From contig JALMQS010000085.1 in the NCBI GenBank assembly GCA_024734495.1, positions 19,891,636 through 19,955,635 on the forward strand: a DNA stretch of 64,000 bases. Direction: 5' to 3'. The DNA is from Forficula auricularia. Lineage: Eukaryota; Arthropoda; Insecta; Dermaptera; Forficulidae. The translations under genes and the position numbers were made by a program. This document shows positions 23,341 to 35,523 of the stretch, piece by piece; positions within the stretch are counted from its first letter, which is position 1, and each line of letters begins with the position of its first letter. The notes under the pieces are model-generated. The model was not told the DNA's origin, did no database searches, and worked only from the letters and a program-made list of their open reading frames with translations.

Positions 23341-23560
23341 GAGGGGTGAACCGCGACCTAATATGCTGTACACCTACTTCCACTTGTACTTCCAAATATT
23401 TCCAAGTATTTCCAAATATTTCCAAATATTTCCAAGTACTTCCAAATATTTCCAAGTATTCCAAATATTTCAAAGTAATTCCAAATATTTCCAAGCACTT
23501 CCAAATATTTCCAAGTACTTCCAAAATACTTCCAAAGAGGTGTACACCTACTTCCAATCG
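23341..23560. mobile_element. MITE-1 copy with internal tandem expansion
   Basis: Starts GAGGGGTGAACCGCGACCTA. Near the right end is 'gaggtgtacacctacttcca' with the terminal inverted repeat cut short. Between them, about 140 bases are a run of 10-base steps built from 'ttccaaatatttccaagtat'. Both strands are open across the run (up to 108 codons), but these frames are by-products of the repeat. Confidence 0.7.
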
Positions 23561-26500
23561 CGTACCTATTTGCAAAATTTGAAAAGGTCATAGTATTATA
23601 GGGAAATAGATAAGATTTGAAAAAAAAATAGTTTCATAATTGTGCCAAAATTGTATCATGGTTAAAAATTGAAATTAAAAGAAAAACATTTTTTTAAGGA
23701 TCTTATAAACATCAAGGGCGGATTTGGGGGGGGGGGCGGAGGGAGCGATCGCCCCCCCCCCCCCCCATAGCGAGACTTCCAAATCGCCCCGGTCATATTC
23801 AAATTTCGTAGAGACAAAATTTGCCACCAGTACTTGCCATATTTGCAGCCAGGAGGCAGACGTATCGTCTGAGTATCAATCACAGAGGGATATGAATTTT
23901 AGTTCATTTATAATTTTTGAGGGACTAAAAACCAGGAAAATTTTGGTCTTTTTTTATATGTTTGCTTATAAATTGAAAACTATGCCTCTGACAGAAAATA
24001 TAAATGTTACCAAAATGAAAGAGCATAAAATTTCAGGAAGGATATGAACTTAAAAGTTAAAATCAATTAAGCCGTTTTGCCAAAATTGATCTTCTAAGAT
24101 AGGCAATTTCTACCAACTTAGCGGAAAAGTGAATTATGCTTATTAGGTGGTCACAAGAAACCACTCTTCGAATTTCGGTCCTGACCATCTAATAGTTGCC
24201 AATTGGCTAAAAAATGAGATTGGCAAAGTTTCATCTTAATTGGAAAACGGTTTCCCATGCCCCAATGAGGTCGGATCATGTCATGGCTTGGAAAATGCTG
24301 GATATCTTCAAATCTAAAAGTTTTAACAAAAAAAGTGGCTTAAGTTAAACTTCAAACCAACAAAATTTCCTATAAAATGAGACAAGAATCAAGTTTCTAG
24401 GATGAGTAGTTTTCATTTTATGAAGGAAAAACTGCGATTTTTTGAAAAAAGGATAATTTCCTGTCATGGAAAATGATGGCTATCTATAAAAATATAAGAG
24501 TTTTAACAAAAGAGTGATCCAAGTAAACGTTCAAGCCAACAAAATTTCCTAAATAATCAGATAGAAATCAAGTTTCTAGGATGAGTGGTATTTATTTAAA
24601 GAAGGAAAAACTGCGATTTTTTGCAAAAAATTGCATTTTTTCGAAATACCATTATCCAATTGAGATGAAACAATGTTTCAATTGTAGCAAATTTAATCTA
24701 GTTTAAAAATGTCTAGAGTCGTCTTTGTCAAAAATATGCTCCTTCATGGTCAAAATAGGAAAAAATTGAAAAAGTGCGATTTTTAGGGATATTCAAAAGG
24801 GATCCCAGGGGCTGTTTTTGAATCCACATAAAAAATAGAACTACTGGATCAATTTTCTATTTTTTTAATCGACGCGAAATTTTGTACTCTTAAATTTACT
24901 ATAAAACGGTTATTTACAAAATATGAACTGTTTTCGAGTTATAACCGAAAAACTGGAAAAAATTCTAAAATTTCGAGGTTTTTCGGCCACGCTTTCAAGG
25001 TCGCAAACTTAGATTTGGCATACCCACACCATACCAAACGAACCTAGGAAAAAATATTTTCCCGGAATTAATGTAAACTGAAACACTCCTATATAATGGG
25101 CTACTGGGCTAGTAGTATTTATTTTGTTCTAATTATGTATTTACTGTTACCTTCGAAGGCTGCTAGGCTATCATGATTTTTTTTTCAATTCAAAAGTTTT
25201 TATTTACAATATATTATACAATTTTCATAAGTATAGAATACAAAGTCGGTTAAAAAATAGTTGCATTCATTTTAGAAGTAGTCCAAGCAAATTACGTGAC
25301 AAAATGGCATAAACAGGAAATAATTCACGGTAAAGATTTTATTGCTGGAATACCTTTATTGATACTCCAATACTACTACCCTAAGTTTTCCCTCAAATCT
25401 GTGTTGTGGACATTTTTCTACGCGGCTCAAAATGATAAAATTTCGGAGTTTTTTCAGTTATCAAATCAAAAAGATCTTAATTTTATAAATTAAAGCTCTT
25501 TAAATGACACGTAAAATTATAAAATTTTCATCTATTTAGGTTCAGTAGAACCGGTACTAGCCCCTGTCAAAATACAGCCCCCGGAATCACTTTTGAATAT
25601 CCCTAAAACTCGTACTTTTTTCGGTTTTTACCCATTTTGACCTTGAAGGAGCACGTTTTAGACAAAGACGACTCTATACATTTTTAAACTAGATTAAATT
25701 CTCTACAATTGAAATAAAGCTTCATCTTAATTGGATAATGGTAACATGAGGTTGAAGTTTTAAAAAAATTCAATTTTTTGCAAAAAGCGCAGTTTTCCTT
25801 CGTAAAATGACTCATCCTAGAAACTTGATTCCTATCTCATGGTCTATAAAATTTTGTTGACTTGAACGTTTACTTGGACCACTTTTTAGATAAAACTCTT
25901 ATATTTATACATATCCAGGATTTCCCATGACGCTTTTGAGGATTCGGATCATTTCCTGCCCGGAAAATGTAGAATATCTATAAATCTAAGAGTTTTATAA
26001 AAAAAGTGGTCCAAGTAAACGTTCAAGTAAACAAAATTTTCTAGACCATGAGATAGGAATCAAGTTTCTAGGATGAGTCATTTTACGAAGGAAAAACTGC
26101 GATTTTTTGGGATATTCAAAAGTGATCCCGGGGGCTGTTTTTTGACAGGGGCTAGTACCGGTTCTACTGAACCTAAACAGATCAAACTTTTATCATTTTA
26201 CGCGTAATTTAAAGAGCTTTAATTTATCTAATAAGATTCTTTTGATTTGATAAGCCCTTTTAGATTTATTCAAGAAATACTGAAAAATACTCTGAAATTT
26301 TCTCATTTTGAGGCGCGTAGAAGAATTTCCAAAACACAGATTTGGGGAGAAAACTTAAAGTAGTAATATTGGAGTACCAACAAAGGTATTCCAGCTTTCT
26401 TTCCTGTTAAAATCGTAATTTGTCTGGACTAAAGAAACTGTAACTATTTTTTTTTAACTTTAAAAAATATTTATTTTACATTAGTAGTCTCAACCAATTT

Positions 26501-28620
26501 ATTAAATATAGAGAACCAATTAGAAAACTATAGTCCAAGTATATTATAATATACATTTAATAGGTAGGTAAACCTGTATATTTTCCCCTTTTTCATGCGC
26601 TATTTTTGTTTGTTTTTAATTTTACAGAAGGTCACAATCGTGTCTAAAAACTACTTTTGAAGTTCAAAATTTTAAAAATTTTCCCGGAGGGGGGATACAT
26701 GATCCACCCAAAATGAAAGCCTGGTACCGCCCCTGGTATAAGTATAATATTTCTTTAGAATGTAAGCGTATTTCTTGTAAATAAACATTAATTAATTGAA
26801 TTTCCTACTAAAATAAGAATATTTTTATATTCTTGTTTTTTTAATATCGTCCCCCCCCCATAAAAAATTCCTGGAACCGCCCTTGATAAGCCTATATAGC
26901 TCATAATTTTTTTCCTAGAAGGTCCCCAAAAACATATTAAAAATTTAGATCAATCGGTTCCGTCAATCCTGAGAAAAAAATTTTCTTTATTTTATATATT
27001 TTGCATTTTCTCAAAAACCAATTGAGTTAGGGAAATGACACTTTCAGGATCTTATTATTTTATTAGAACCTACTTATTTCCTAAGTATCATTAAATTATC
27101 TCTTGGGGGCCGATTCAGTATGCTTAAACACCTATGTCCTTTCAAACATTTAGAGTACCTATATTCATAAATACATAAGGTTAACAAAAAGTAATTGATA
27201 TTTATCATAGCGTATGAACATTCTTTAAATATCCTCTGTTATTTTTAATCGTCGAAAAATTCTCTACAATTTATTTCACGATTTACTTTGCCGAGGTGTA
27301 CTTTCTGAGGATTTATTTATTTGGCATTTTTTAATTTTTTTCTAATAACTCTGAGGAAATTATAAACAGGCAAGAACGCCGGAACCAGGGCCGTGCCTAC
27401 AGGGTGCTTCAGGTAGTGCAAAACACCACGGTGCTCAACGAGGGGCCCTCAAAAATTATAAATTAACTAAAATTCATATCCCTCTGTGATTGGTACTCAG
27501 ACAATACTTCTGCCTCCTGGCTGCAAATATGGCAAATAGTGGTGGCAAATTTTGTCTCTACGGAATTTGAATATGACCGTGGCGATTTGGAAGTCTCGCT
27601 ATGGGGGGGGGGGGGCGATCGCTCCCTCCGCCCTTGAGGTTTATAAGATCCTTGAAAAAAAAATGTTTTTCTTTTAATTTCAATTTTTAACCATGATACA
27701 ATTTTGGCACAATTATGAAACTATTTTTTTCAAATCTTATCTATTTCCCTATAATACTATGACCTTTTCAAATTTTGCAAATAGGTACGTCATAGTAGAA
27801 AAAAATAAAAACCACTTTTTGCCCTAAATAATGATTTTTTTTATTTATATGTTTTAAGCTTTCATTTTATTATTTTAACGCATATTCATAGAATTTGTAT
27901 TTATTAAAAACAATATTTCACTTTCAAAACAACAACAATTATTTTTTTGCCCAAGTCAAAAATTAGAACAGGTAAATATCAATAAGTATTTTCATAGTTG
28001 TTTTAACAAATGTTTTTAGGAACAACTTTCTATTATAAAACTCGATTATTTATATATTTTTATTAACCTGAGACATAGATATAACCAAAAATAATTGAAT
28101 TAATGGAAGACAAAAAAATTTCTTCCCGAAAATATCCAAACTTGCAAACCGATAGTATCTCTTTTATAGTGAATGAAACATCTATCTATATAAACATTTC
28201 TACTAATATGACGTGATTGAATTTGAGCTTTAAGTATGATTGAATGGTCTTTTACGTATTCAATAGTAGATAATATTGCCCGATTCATCTATCATCATTT
28301 CTGCTAGATACGATATAGCTTATTTTAATTGGTAGGAACCGGTGAAAAATATTCGTAGATCTTTTTCCGTTTGTTTGCAAGTTTGGATTTTTACAGAAAG
28401 AAAATAATTGATGTTGTTTTGAAAGTGAAATATTGTTTTTAATAAATACAAATTCTATGAATATGCGTTAAAATAAAAAAATGAAATCTTAAAACATCTA
28501 AATAAAAAAAAATCATTATTCGGGCCAAAAAGTGGCTTTTATTTTTTCTACTATGGCGTACCTTTTTTCAAAATTTGACATGGTCATAGTATTAAGTATA
28601 GGGAAATAGATAAGGTTTGA
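23560..28620. repeat. Nested 5-kb inverted repeat complex
   Basis: The outer arms are 23566-23930 and 27460-27785, exact-looking reverse complements. They include a poly-G/poly-C tract with a GCGATCGC palindrome (about 23730-23767 and 27605-27625). An inner pair lies at 25280-25850 and about 25965-26440, centred near 25,900. A further foldback with about 180-base arms (27793-27950 and 28390-28556) lies at the right, followed by another partial outer-arm copy to 28655. Hairpins with CAAGGGCGG-type ends (23717, 26877-26886) suggest hAT-like ends. The 24120-24700 part shares 'accactcttcgaatt' blocks with 50360-50800. No transposase was recognised. Confidence 0.6.
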
Positions 28621-28853
28621 AAAAGAATAGTTTCATAATTGTGCCAAAAAAATGTTTTTCTGATTTTTACATATTTTGCATTTTCTCAAAAACCAATTGA
28701 GTTAGGGATCTGAATCTTTCATGATCTTATTATTTTATTAGTACCTACTTATCCCCTAATTATCATTAAATTATCTCTAGGGGACCGATTCAGTATGCTT
28801 ATATCCCTATGGTCTTTTAGGGATTGGTCGCATCCACAGAAGCAAGCCACTGC

Positions 28854-29780
28854 TATACCGGATGAGTTTTTTATCTTGAGACAGTCTTATAACTCAGAAA
28901 CAGTGTCTTATATGGAAAAAAGTTTCAAATAAAAGTTTATTTATATTAGGGAGGAAACTAAACTCCGCTATTGTTTCTAGACTTAGAACAAGCTTTCAAG
29001 GGTATTTCGAGGTCAACTTCTGTTTTTTTAAATGTAAACCCATAAGTTTCTGTACATATTCTGAATCCACATACAAAACTGAACAACTTTTATAAGAACT
29101 ATTTTTTATACGGCATCAAATAAAAAAATATTAAATCAATTAGATCTTAATAATTATTTTTAACAATCATTCAACTTAATTATCAAATAATAATGATTAA
29201 ATAATTAATTATTAAATAAATATTCATTAAATCGAAAAGTCACAACAATGAAAATAAGTGTTTATAATTATTTGAAAACTTCGTTATACTCAGATTTAAG
29301 AGATTATTTTCCACTTAATAGAACTATTTAAAATTCTTGCGTTTAAAAAAGATTATTTCTCGTGTCAATCCATTAGATAGTTATATTGGTCTATCATAAT
29401 ATAAATAGAGCATTTTTTGTTGAAGACAGAATTAAAATGGTCTTAATTTATGCGGTGAATGTGGAAGAAGTGTTATGGGGCTGATGATCTAACTGATTTA
29501 ATATTTTTTATTATTTGATGTTGTATAAAAAATAGTTCTAATAAAAGTTGTTTAGTTTTTTTTTGTAGATTCAGTATATGTACAGAAACATATAGGTTTC
29601 CATTTAAAAAACAGAAGTTGACCTCGACATACCCTTGAAAGCTTGTTCTAGGTCGACAAACAATAGCGTAGTTTGGTTCCCCCCCTGATATAAATGGGCT
29701 TTTATTTGAAACTTTATTTTATATAATGCACAGTTTTTGAGTTGTAAGACTGTCTCAAGATAAAAAACTCACCTGGTATA
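28854..29780. mobile_element. DNA element with long inverted arms, copy B
   Basis: The left end reads TATACCGGATGAGTTTTTTA and the right end is its near complement ending ACCTGGTATA. Arms of about 390 bases include 'cttgagacagtcttataact' and 'aggtcaacttctgtttttt'. The centre has the same short coding scrap as copy A (MVLIYAVNVEEVLWG on the + strand), here cut off after about 15 codons. It is the better-preserved member for defining the termini. Confidence 0.7.
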
Positions 29781-30564
29781 TATATCATGGAGCAAGCCGA
29801 TTGACGATTTAGCCAATTCACAAAGCGGACAGCATTTTCTCAAAATAGCCATGTACCTATTGTAAAATAAAAAGCTATCTAAAATTTTTCCTGATCTTAT
29901 ATACATCGTGTTTTTTAAATAATCTTTCAATATTTAGCTGTTTTGAAATACAGCATATAGTATAAAACTTAAAAAAAAAAACTGAAGTTTTAAAATTCAA
30001 CGAATTACTTAAAATAAAAAATATAAATTTTTTTAGTACTTGTTACATTTAGTTTTTAGTTTACATCTTTTCTCTATAAATAATTTTTTTTTTTTTTATT
30101 TGAGATTTAATTGAATAACCAAAAATAATGAAAAAGATTTTCGAAATATGGATGGATATAAGTTCGTTCTTTGAACCATTAAGAGTGACAGATTGACGTC
30201 AAATGTTGAAGGAATTCAAAGGTCAGTGTGTTTATCATCTGCTAAGACGATAGTAAAGCTGAAGAATTTCGACTAAACTTACAAAGATAACTCTTTAGGA
30301 TGACACACTTTGTGTGGTAGGCTGATAACAGCTCATTCAAAAAATTTTATCGAGACGCATCATCCGAAATTGTTCAAATGCTCACCCTCCCGAACAACGA
30401 CAGGTACTGCCAAAGAAGATTAAAGAGCTTACCAAGTTTAGTTTACTATATTACATCAATTTTAATTGTATAGCCTAATATAGTGCAGCTATAAATAAAT
30501 AGCAAAATAAATATTGCCAATTAAAAATCGATTATTCCAATAAAAATAATTTTTAAGAAAAAAT

Positions 30565-31240
30565 AAAACCGACTTCAAAAAATTAAATGCAACAAATAAA
30601 ATACACTAAATTAAGGTATAAAATAATTATTATCTTATTTAGTTACAACTAAACGACGAAATATTAACATGAAATTACTTTTTGAAGTCGGTGTCAAACA
30701 TATATCTATTATGAATCTCACTCGATCTTACTTAGTACGTTTGGAGGGTATGCTCGCTTATAAGTATAGTTTGTTTGGTACTGACTTCAAAAAGTAATTT
30801 CATGTTAATATTTCGTCGTTTAGTTGTAACTAAATAAGATAATAATTATTTTATACCTTTTAGTGTATTTTATTTGTTGCATTTAATTTTTTGAAGTCGG
30901 TTTTATTTTTTTCTTAAAAATTATTTTTAATTTTCTCTTTTTAGTGATGATATTAATAGTGATCATATCATCAGAACTTGACCAAATTAATATGGCACCA
31001 TTCCTAATACCCCCTTCCAATAAAAAAAGAATCATCGAAATCGGATCATAAACAAAGAAGTTAGGCCTGAACAAACCTAACAAAAAAGGTCTAATACCAA
31101 TAAAAAAATGGGACCAATCGGAAGCTAGACTGAACATAATGCAAAAAAAATTTCAAAATCGGTTCACAATTAGCGGAGATATGAGGTAACATAGACATAA
31201 AAAAAAATTCAGTCGAATTCCTTTTTTGAAGTCGGTTAAA
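30565..31240. repeat. Repeat with CCGACTTCAAAAA inverted ends
   Basis: About 130-base inverted arms (30565-30695, 30780-30900) both begin or end with ACCGACTTCAAAAA-type sequence. A third copy of the end, TTTTTTGAAGTCGGTTAAAA, lies at about 31219. These motifs are common in arthropod DNA repeats; the family is not assigned. Minus-strand frames here are repeat-derived. Confidence 0.55.
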
Positions 31241-31316
31241 AATAATAATGGCTTGCATTCTTAAATTTCTTGACTGGTCATTTGTAGATAAGTTCTTCAT
31301 TCATATATCAATTTAA

Positions 31317-32028
31317 GGTAGTTGTTTCGCGACAATACTACCAAAAATTTAATGCTAGAGTATATAGAACAGACAATAAGGATTCATAATTCATAAGCCC
31401 AAAATTTTTTGCTGTTTATGTACGACTCCTAGCCAATCCCGTGCTCGTTTGACAAATCTGGCAAAAATGTCTGAGCTTGTTAATATTTTATCATAGAAAT
31501 TTCAGATAATGTACATTATAAAGGGATATTAATAAAACAAAAAGTTCTTAATAAGCGATTGAAAGCTGTTGCGACAGTGGGTGAAGCGAAAAAACGTCAA
31601 AAAAATTACTAAAGTTAACCCACTTTTTAGATTAAATGCATGCGTTGTTGCCAGCTTGTTTTTAGTGTAAATTTTTCATTATTCATTTTTCATCATTTAT
31701 TCATTATTATCTCAGAAACTGTGTTGTAACTATGAATTACAATTTCCTTAAAAAATGTATTAGTAATTGTTTAATTTTGGTTTAGTTTTTTATAAAAATG
31801 ATAAGAAGAGTTTTTTAATTATAATTAAATATGTATGTAAACTTTCCGATATCCCGTATAGTGTAATGTATAAGAGTCTGAAAAACCCGATCTTTAAAAT
31901 TTAAAATTTCCATAACTATATTGTTCATAAATTTCGTTTTGTCACCGATCGATGGAGAAGTATTTAAATAATAATAAGTCTAAATTTTAAAAAAATCCTA
32001 AGAAAACCCATATGGTGAAACAACTACC
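31317..32028. mobile_element. MITE-3 (TTAA-type), copy 1
   Basis: Starts GGTAGTTGTTTCGCGACAAT, ends GGTGAAACAACTACC. TTAA precedes it (31313-31316) and CTAA follows. Copy 2 at 42393-43074 also has TTAA on the left and TTAT on the right. This is consistent with a decayed TTAA duplication as in piggyBac-like MITEs (inference). There is no coding capacity. Confidence 0.65.
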
Positions 32029-32429
32029 CTAATCAAATGTTTAAAAAAATGTAGCTTTATTTAAAATTAAATGTTTTTAACATAAAAGATTTTGTTTTGC
32101 CGAGTGTTGGTGATTCATAAAGAGAAATTAGTGAGGTTGTCCTCTGCTTGATATACAAATAAAAATTATATTATAGTGATGCATTTTCGATTAGATCCTC
32201 TAGGCCAGGGCCTAGAGAGGCAAAATTTTAGAGGCTGCAAAATTTAAAAATCGATTTGGCTTAGTTTTGCTGTGATTGAATAAACAAACATTAAAGTAAT
32301 TAAAATAATTATTTAATTGTTAAACAAAACGTTTCTTAAGAAATTTTTTTAACACAGCATATTTATATTTCTAAAAATGAATTGTGTTACCATTATTTCC
32401 GTCCAAAATGTGCATTAATTTTAAAGTTT

Positions 32430-32815
32430 ATAATGGGAAATAAGGACAAGTTTTTGTGTGATTTTTTTTATTTTTCAACCAACGTTTCGTCGACTTTGCT
32501 GACTTCTTCAGGGCTTCAAATAATTACATGACACACTCATCTAAAGTACACTATTTTCTTTTATCTCCGTTGAAGACCATCAGAAACTTAAAATAATGTA
32601 CTTTAGACGAATGTGTGATGTAACTATTTCAACAAAAGTTTCGTCGATTTTGCAGACTTCTTCAGGGCTTCAAATAGTTAGATCACACACTAAAGTACAT
32701 TACGAATGTGTGATGTAATTATTTGAAGCCTTGAAGAAGTCTGCAAAGTCGACGAAACGTTGATTGAAAAGTTAAAAAAAAATCACACAAAAAACTTGTC
32801 CTTATTTTCAATTAT
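32430..32815. mobile_element. Penelope-type inverted ends, rearranged
   Basis: Inverted arms share 'aaggacaagttttttgtgtg'-like outer sequence and the core CTGAAGA, extra A, GTC...GAC stem, GAAACGTTG. Cores: minus at 32485-32511, a second minus copy at 32639-32664, plus at 32731-32760. Three cores within 300 bases imply an extra duplication. There is no reading frame. Confidence 0.6.
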
Positions 32816-33570
32816 AATCTTTCAAATTAATAGTTTTTATATTATTAATAGTTAAATAGAAAGCTGTCGTTCGTATTTACTTTAATACCAACTATATTTA
32901 TGCTTTTGTGGTTAAGGTGTGAAATATTATTCTTCCATATTCAATTTTAATTTTATTATTTATAGTGAAATTAATCTCATTTTATGTAGGGCGCCCCGAA
33001 ATAACTTCTATATTTTTTTCAGTTTTGAGTTAAAATGAGGTAAATCTACAGATATTGAAAATATTTTTGGTAATAGATTAGAAGTGAGACTCCACCTATA
33101 TTTTCCTAGTAAAGTAATTCTAAATTAAAAATTTAAGATTTTACTATTTTTTTTTTTTCATATGCAATTCGTCGAATATAAAATAAAGTGATTAAAAAAA
33201 AAATTGAAAAAAAAACAACGAAAAAATACCTATCCAGAACATAACAGATGAAAGATGGTTAAAAAATTCTATGACACTGATTACACTGGTCAACAGTGGT
33301 TTTGTTGCCCTTGATAAAAAAATAATTTCGAGTAATTTTATGCCAACGATTTGTCAAATTATGAATGATTTTGGAATATTGGCTCTAGTTTTTTTTTTAA
33401 TCTTCATTTTCATATTACACTATAAAAAGCAGTAAATATGAGAATGAAAAAGCATGTATATTTTATAATAACATTTTTTTATTGAAAAATATTACTAATT
33501 GTTTTGTTTTAGTGTTTCATTAATTTACATAGGTGTAAAAAGAGAGAAAAATTAGCAAAAACAATGTTAA

Positions 33571-33842
33571 AGATATTAATTTGCCGATGGTAATAGATTC
33601 AAATTTTCAAGAAATCACAAGTTGGTGTCATCTATTAAATTCGATGGAATGGAATATTTTCAATTATATATCAGAGGGGTTGTTTTTCACCCCCTCGGGA
33701 ATCGAACCCGAGTGCCAGTAACAGCAATCCGGGCCACCTGGCTCACCTGCAGGATGCGAACCTCTCTGACATATGTACACGCGTAAAAAAAAATATTCCA
33801 TTCCATCGAATTTGATAGATGACACCAACTTGTGATTTCTTG
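33571..33842. mobile_element. Foldback element with tRNA-like core, copy 2, with 14-bp TSD
   Basis: Flanked by the perfect direct repeat AAAAACAATGTTAA (33557-33570 and 33843-33856). Arms of about 53 bases (33608-33660, 33786-33841) are inverted copies containing 'cacaagttggtgtcatctat'. The core, opening TATCAGAGGGG and closing CCTCTCTGACATA, carries on the minus strand GGGTTCGATTCCCGAG, a perfect B-box in a T-arm-like palindrome. Next to it is a 'gagccaggtggcccgg' A-box-like segment. The core family equals that at 9863-9952, but the arms differ. Direct repeats of this length suggest insertion by target-primed reverse transcription (inference). Confidence 0.75.
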
Positions 33843-34522
33843 AAAAACAATGTTAATAATTGTTATTAATATCTCGTTTTCCGAGGAGCCGACGTAAATT
33901 GTATATTATTTTAAATATTATAGATACACAAAAATCATAAAAATCAGAGCCCATTCAGTACTTTCATGAATATATTCGTAAACTGCTGTGTATTTGAAAT
34001 TATAGAAATCCGCAGAGATATCCAGGAAAACAATTTTTTTTTTGTTGAGCTGTTTTATTAGTGATTGTTTTAATAATAATAAAAAAATGCCGTAATTTTC
34101 GTCCAAAATTTCTTAAAGTACATCGAAAATTGGTTCAATAAGGATATAATTGATGTTTTTGCGCGTGCTAAAGCAAGAAAAAGAAAGATCATGTGATTAG
34201 TCATAAAAAATTTATTTATTGTTTAATTTTAACACAATTTGATTATTATATCTAAATTAATAAACCTCAAGATAAAATACTTTTGATTTTCTACTTTCCT
34301 GTCCAAATAGCTGCTAACATATTTAATTAATACTTTTAATATTCGTAAATTAGATGTTTGATTATAATAATTACTACTATAAAACGAAAATGGCGCCATA
34401 TAGGAAGGAACTTAGAATCTAAATCCGCCTCTGCATATATATAACGAATCGAACAAACGAATATTGTCATAAAGATTATTTTGAGGAAACATCCAAAATA
34501 TGACACTCTGGCATTATATGAG

Positions 34523-34739
34523 TTTTTTTATTTATTTATTGTCAGCGGGAACAAAGCCCATTTAGACAGCACATAAGTAAAGTGTTAGTAGGGTTAGTGA
34601 GGGAGCCGAGTTTTTAGCCGATAGAAATTTTTATTTGTCAGACAGGATCGAACCCCGGCCCTCCACTCCAACATCGTCATAATCGATCGATGCCGAAGCG
34701 AGGCCAGTGCGTTAGCCGGCTCAGCTAACCCGACTCCCC
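34523..34739 (-). mobile_element. tRNA-derived SINE with 8-bp TSD
   Basis: Read on the minus strand, it starts GGGGAGTCGGGTTAGCTGAG. The A-box TAGCTGAGCCGG (complement of about 34715-34726) fits the Pol III consensus. The B-box GGTTCGATCC (34645-34654) follows, one base short of the full consensus. A tRNA-unrelated body ends in an AATAAATAAATA-type tail (34529-34540). The direct repeat TATATGAG (34515-34522, 34740-34747) flanks it. This is a textbook SINE and the best-defined retroposon in the window. Confidence 0.9.
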
Positions 34740-34756
34740 TATATGAGGAGTTTAAT

Positions 34757-35026
34757 GTGTTAAATTTGAGACAATTATTCTTGTTGAATGCCTGTGTTCA
34801 CTTATATAAATTGGATTGTACAAATCAAAACTTACATATGCATACCACACGTATATCTAATAGAACTAATATAATTTTACCTAGGTTTAAGACTCATTTG
34901 TATTTGAGACATGAACAGATTGTTGGCCTGAGAATGGCAATTAAATATAGATTCAACTATGACCAATTCAGAAATGTTAGACATATAAAAAAATATTTAA
35001 TTGATTCTGATTTTCTTAAATTGTGA
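34757..35026 (+). pseudogene. Possible LINE reverse transcriptase C-terminal fragment
   Basis: An open frame of 89 codons: NLRQLFLLNACVHLYKLDC, a HTTRISNRTNIILPR segment, and a final KKYLIDSDFLKL. The pattern (short helix, Y.L, H..R......I..PR, then a basic end) resembles the extreme C-terminus downstream of the reverse transcriptase in arthropod non-LTR retrotransposons. No catalytic motif is present. A run of about 25 T residues follows (35047-35071). It begins right after the SINE's TSD. The assignment is tentative. Confidence 0.35.
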
Positions 35027-35230
35027 TTTAGTGAGAGGTTTTCATTTTTTTTTTTTTTTTTTTTTTTTTTATTTTGTTTTTGTCTTTTATTATTTTTTTT
35101 TGATCTCTGATTTTTGTAATTTCTATAATTTTTAAAGGAAAAAAATATACAACAAAACAAATTTATCTATATCCAATCGGGTATTTGAACATATAAGAAA
35201 TAACAGACAAATTAGTTATATTTAAAAAGA

Positions 35231-35265
35231 CTGATGATGAAGGTCAAATCTTTGAAAATATAGTC
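35231..35265 (+). ncRNA. Hammerhead-like motif (PLE-type end), solitary
   Basis: CTGATGA (35231-35237), one extra T, a G-AAGGT/ATCTT-T stem with CAA loop, GAAA (35254-35257), then ATATAGTC. The last part folds as a two-step stem III (one A-G mismatch) with a TATA loop and ends in GTC, the preferred hammerhead cleavage triplet. Flanking AGA/TCT can pair as the start of stem I. The extra base between CTGATGA and stem II departs from the canonical core. Activity cannot be judged. Confidence 0.4.
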
Positions 35266-35403
35266 TCTAACAAATAATTTATGTATATATCAAAAACATC
35301 TCCTGTGATTTTGCTTAATGGCAAGCAAATGAGACAGACACCTTATCAAGTTAAGCTGGTCTTTTCGAAAGGCCGATAGTAAAAATTTGCCTTTCTCTTG
35401 CAG

Positions 35404-35523
35404 ACGGGATGCACGCTGGCTTTATACAACGTGACAAGCGAGAACGTAATCCTGGTGGCTCGTCTGGGCAAAGAGGTTGCGGCCCCCAATCTGCCCACCC
35501 CGGATCTTCTCATGCGCGAAAAG
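35404..35523 (+). CDS. Gfrl-like gene, C-terminal domain exon 2
   Basis: Strong acceptor (TTTCTCTTGCAG) and donor GTGAGC, 40 codons, phase 0 at both ends. It reads TGCTLALYNVTSENVILVAR LG, then AAPNLPTPDLLMREK (two pieces of one exon). It has one Cys and one sequon (NVT). GC content is clearly above that of the flanking intron, and the third positions look coding. It continues the conserved C-terminal region. Confidence 0.75.

Larger units (their letters stand above)
19387..35403 (+). other. Intron (16.0 kb) of the Gfrl-like gene
   Basis: Begins GTGACA, ends CTCTTGCAG. It is full of inverted repeats and insertions listed separately: PLE-type ends (20813-21161, about 21690-22345, 32430-32815, 35226-35275), MITE-1 copies, nested inverted repeats 23560-28620, copy B of the long-arm element, a TTAA-flanked element, a tRNA-core foldback, a SINE and a LINE scrap. 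A segment at 19540-19620 ('ggggagaaactctccctttatcaa') resembles the PLE-type end at 54621-54650 in reverse. No second gene was seen. Confidence 0.65.

Noticed and set aside
23267..23593. Overlapping frames on both strands rich in KYFQ or WKYLE repeats
   Set aside because: All come from the 10-base tandem array in MITE-1.
33680..33760. Genuine tRNA gene on the minus strand
   Set aside because: The B-box and T-arm are good, but I could not build an acceptor stem or an anticodon arm. The segment is the core of a foldback element present in several decayed copies.
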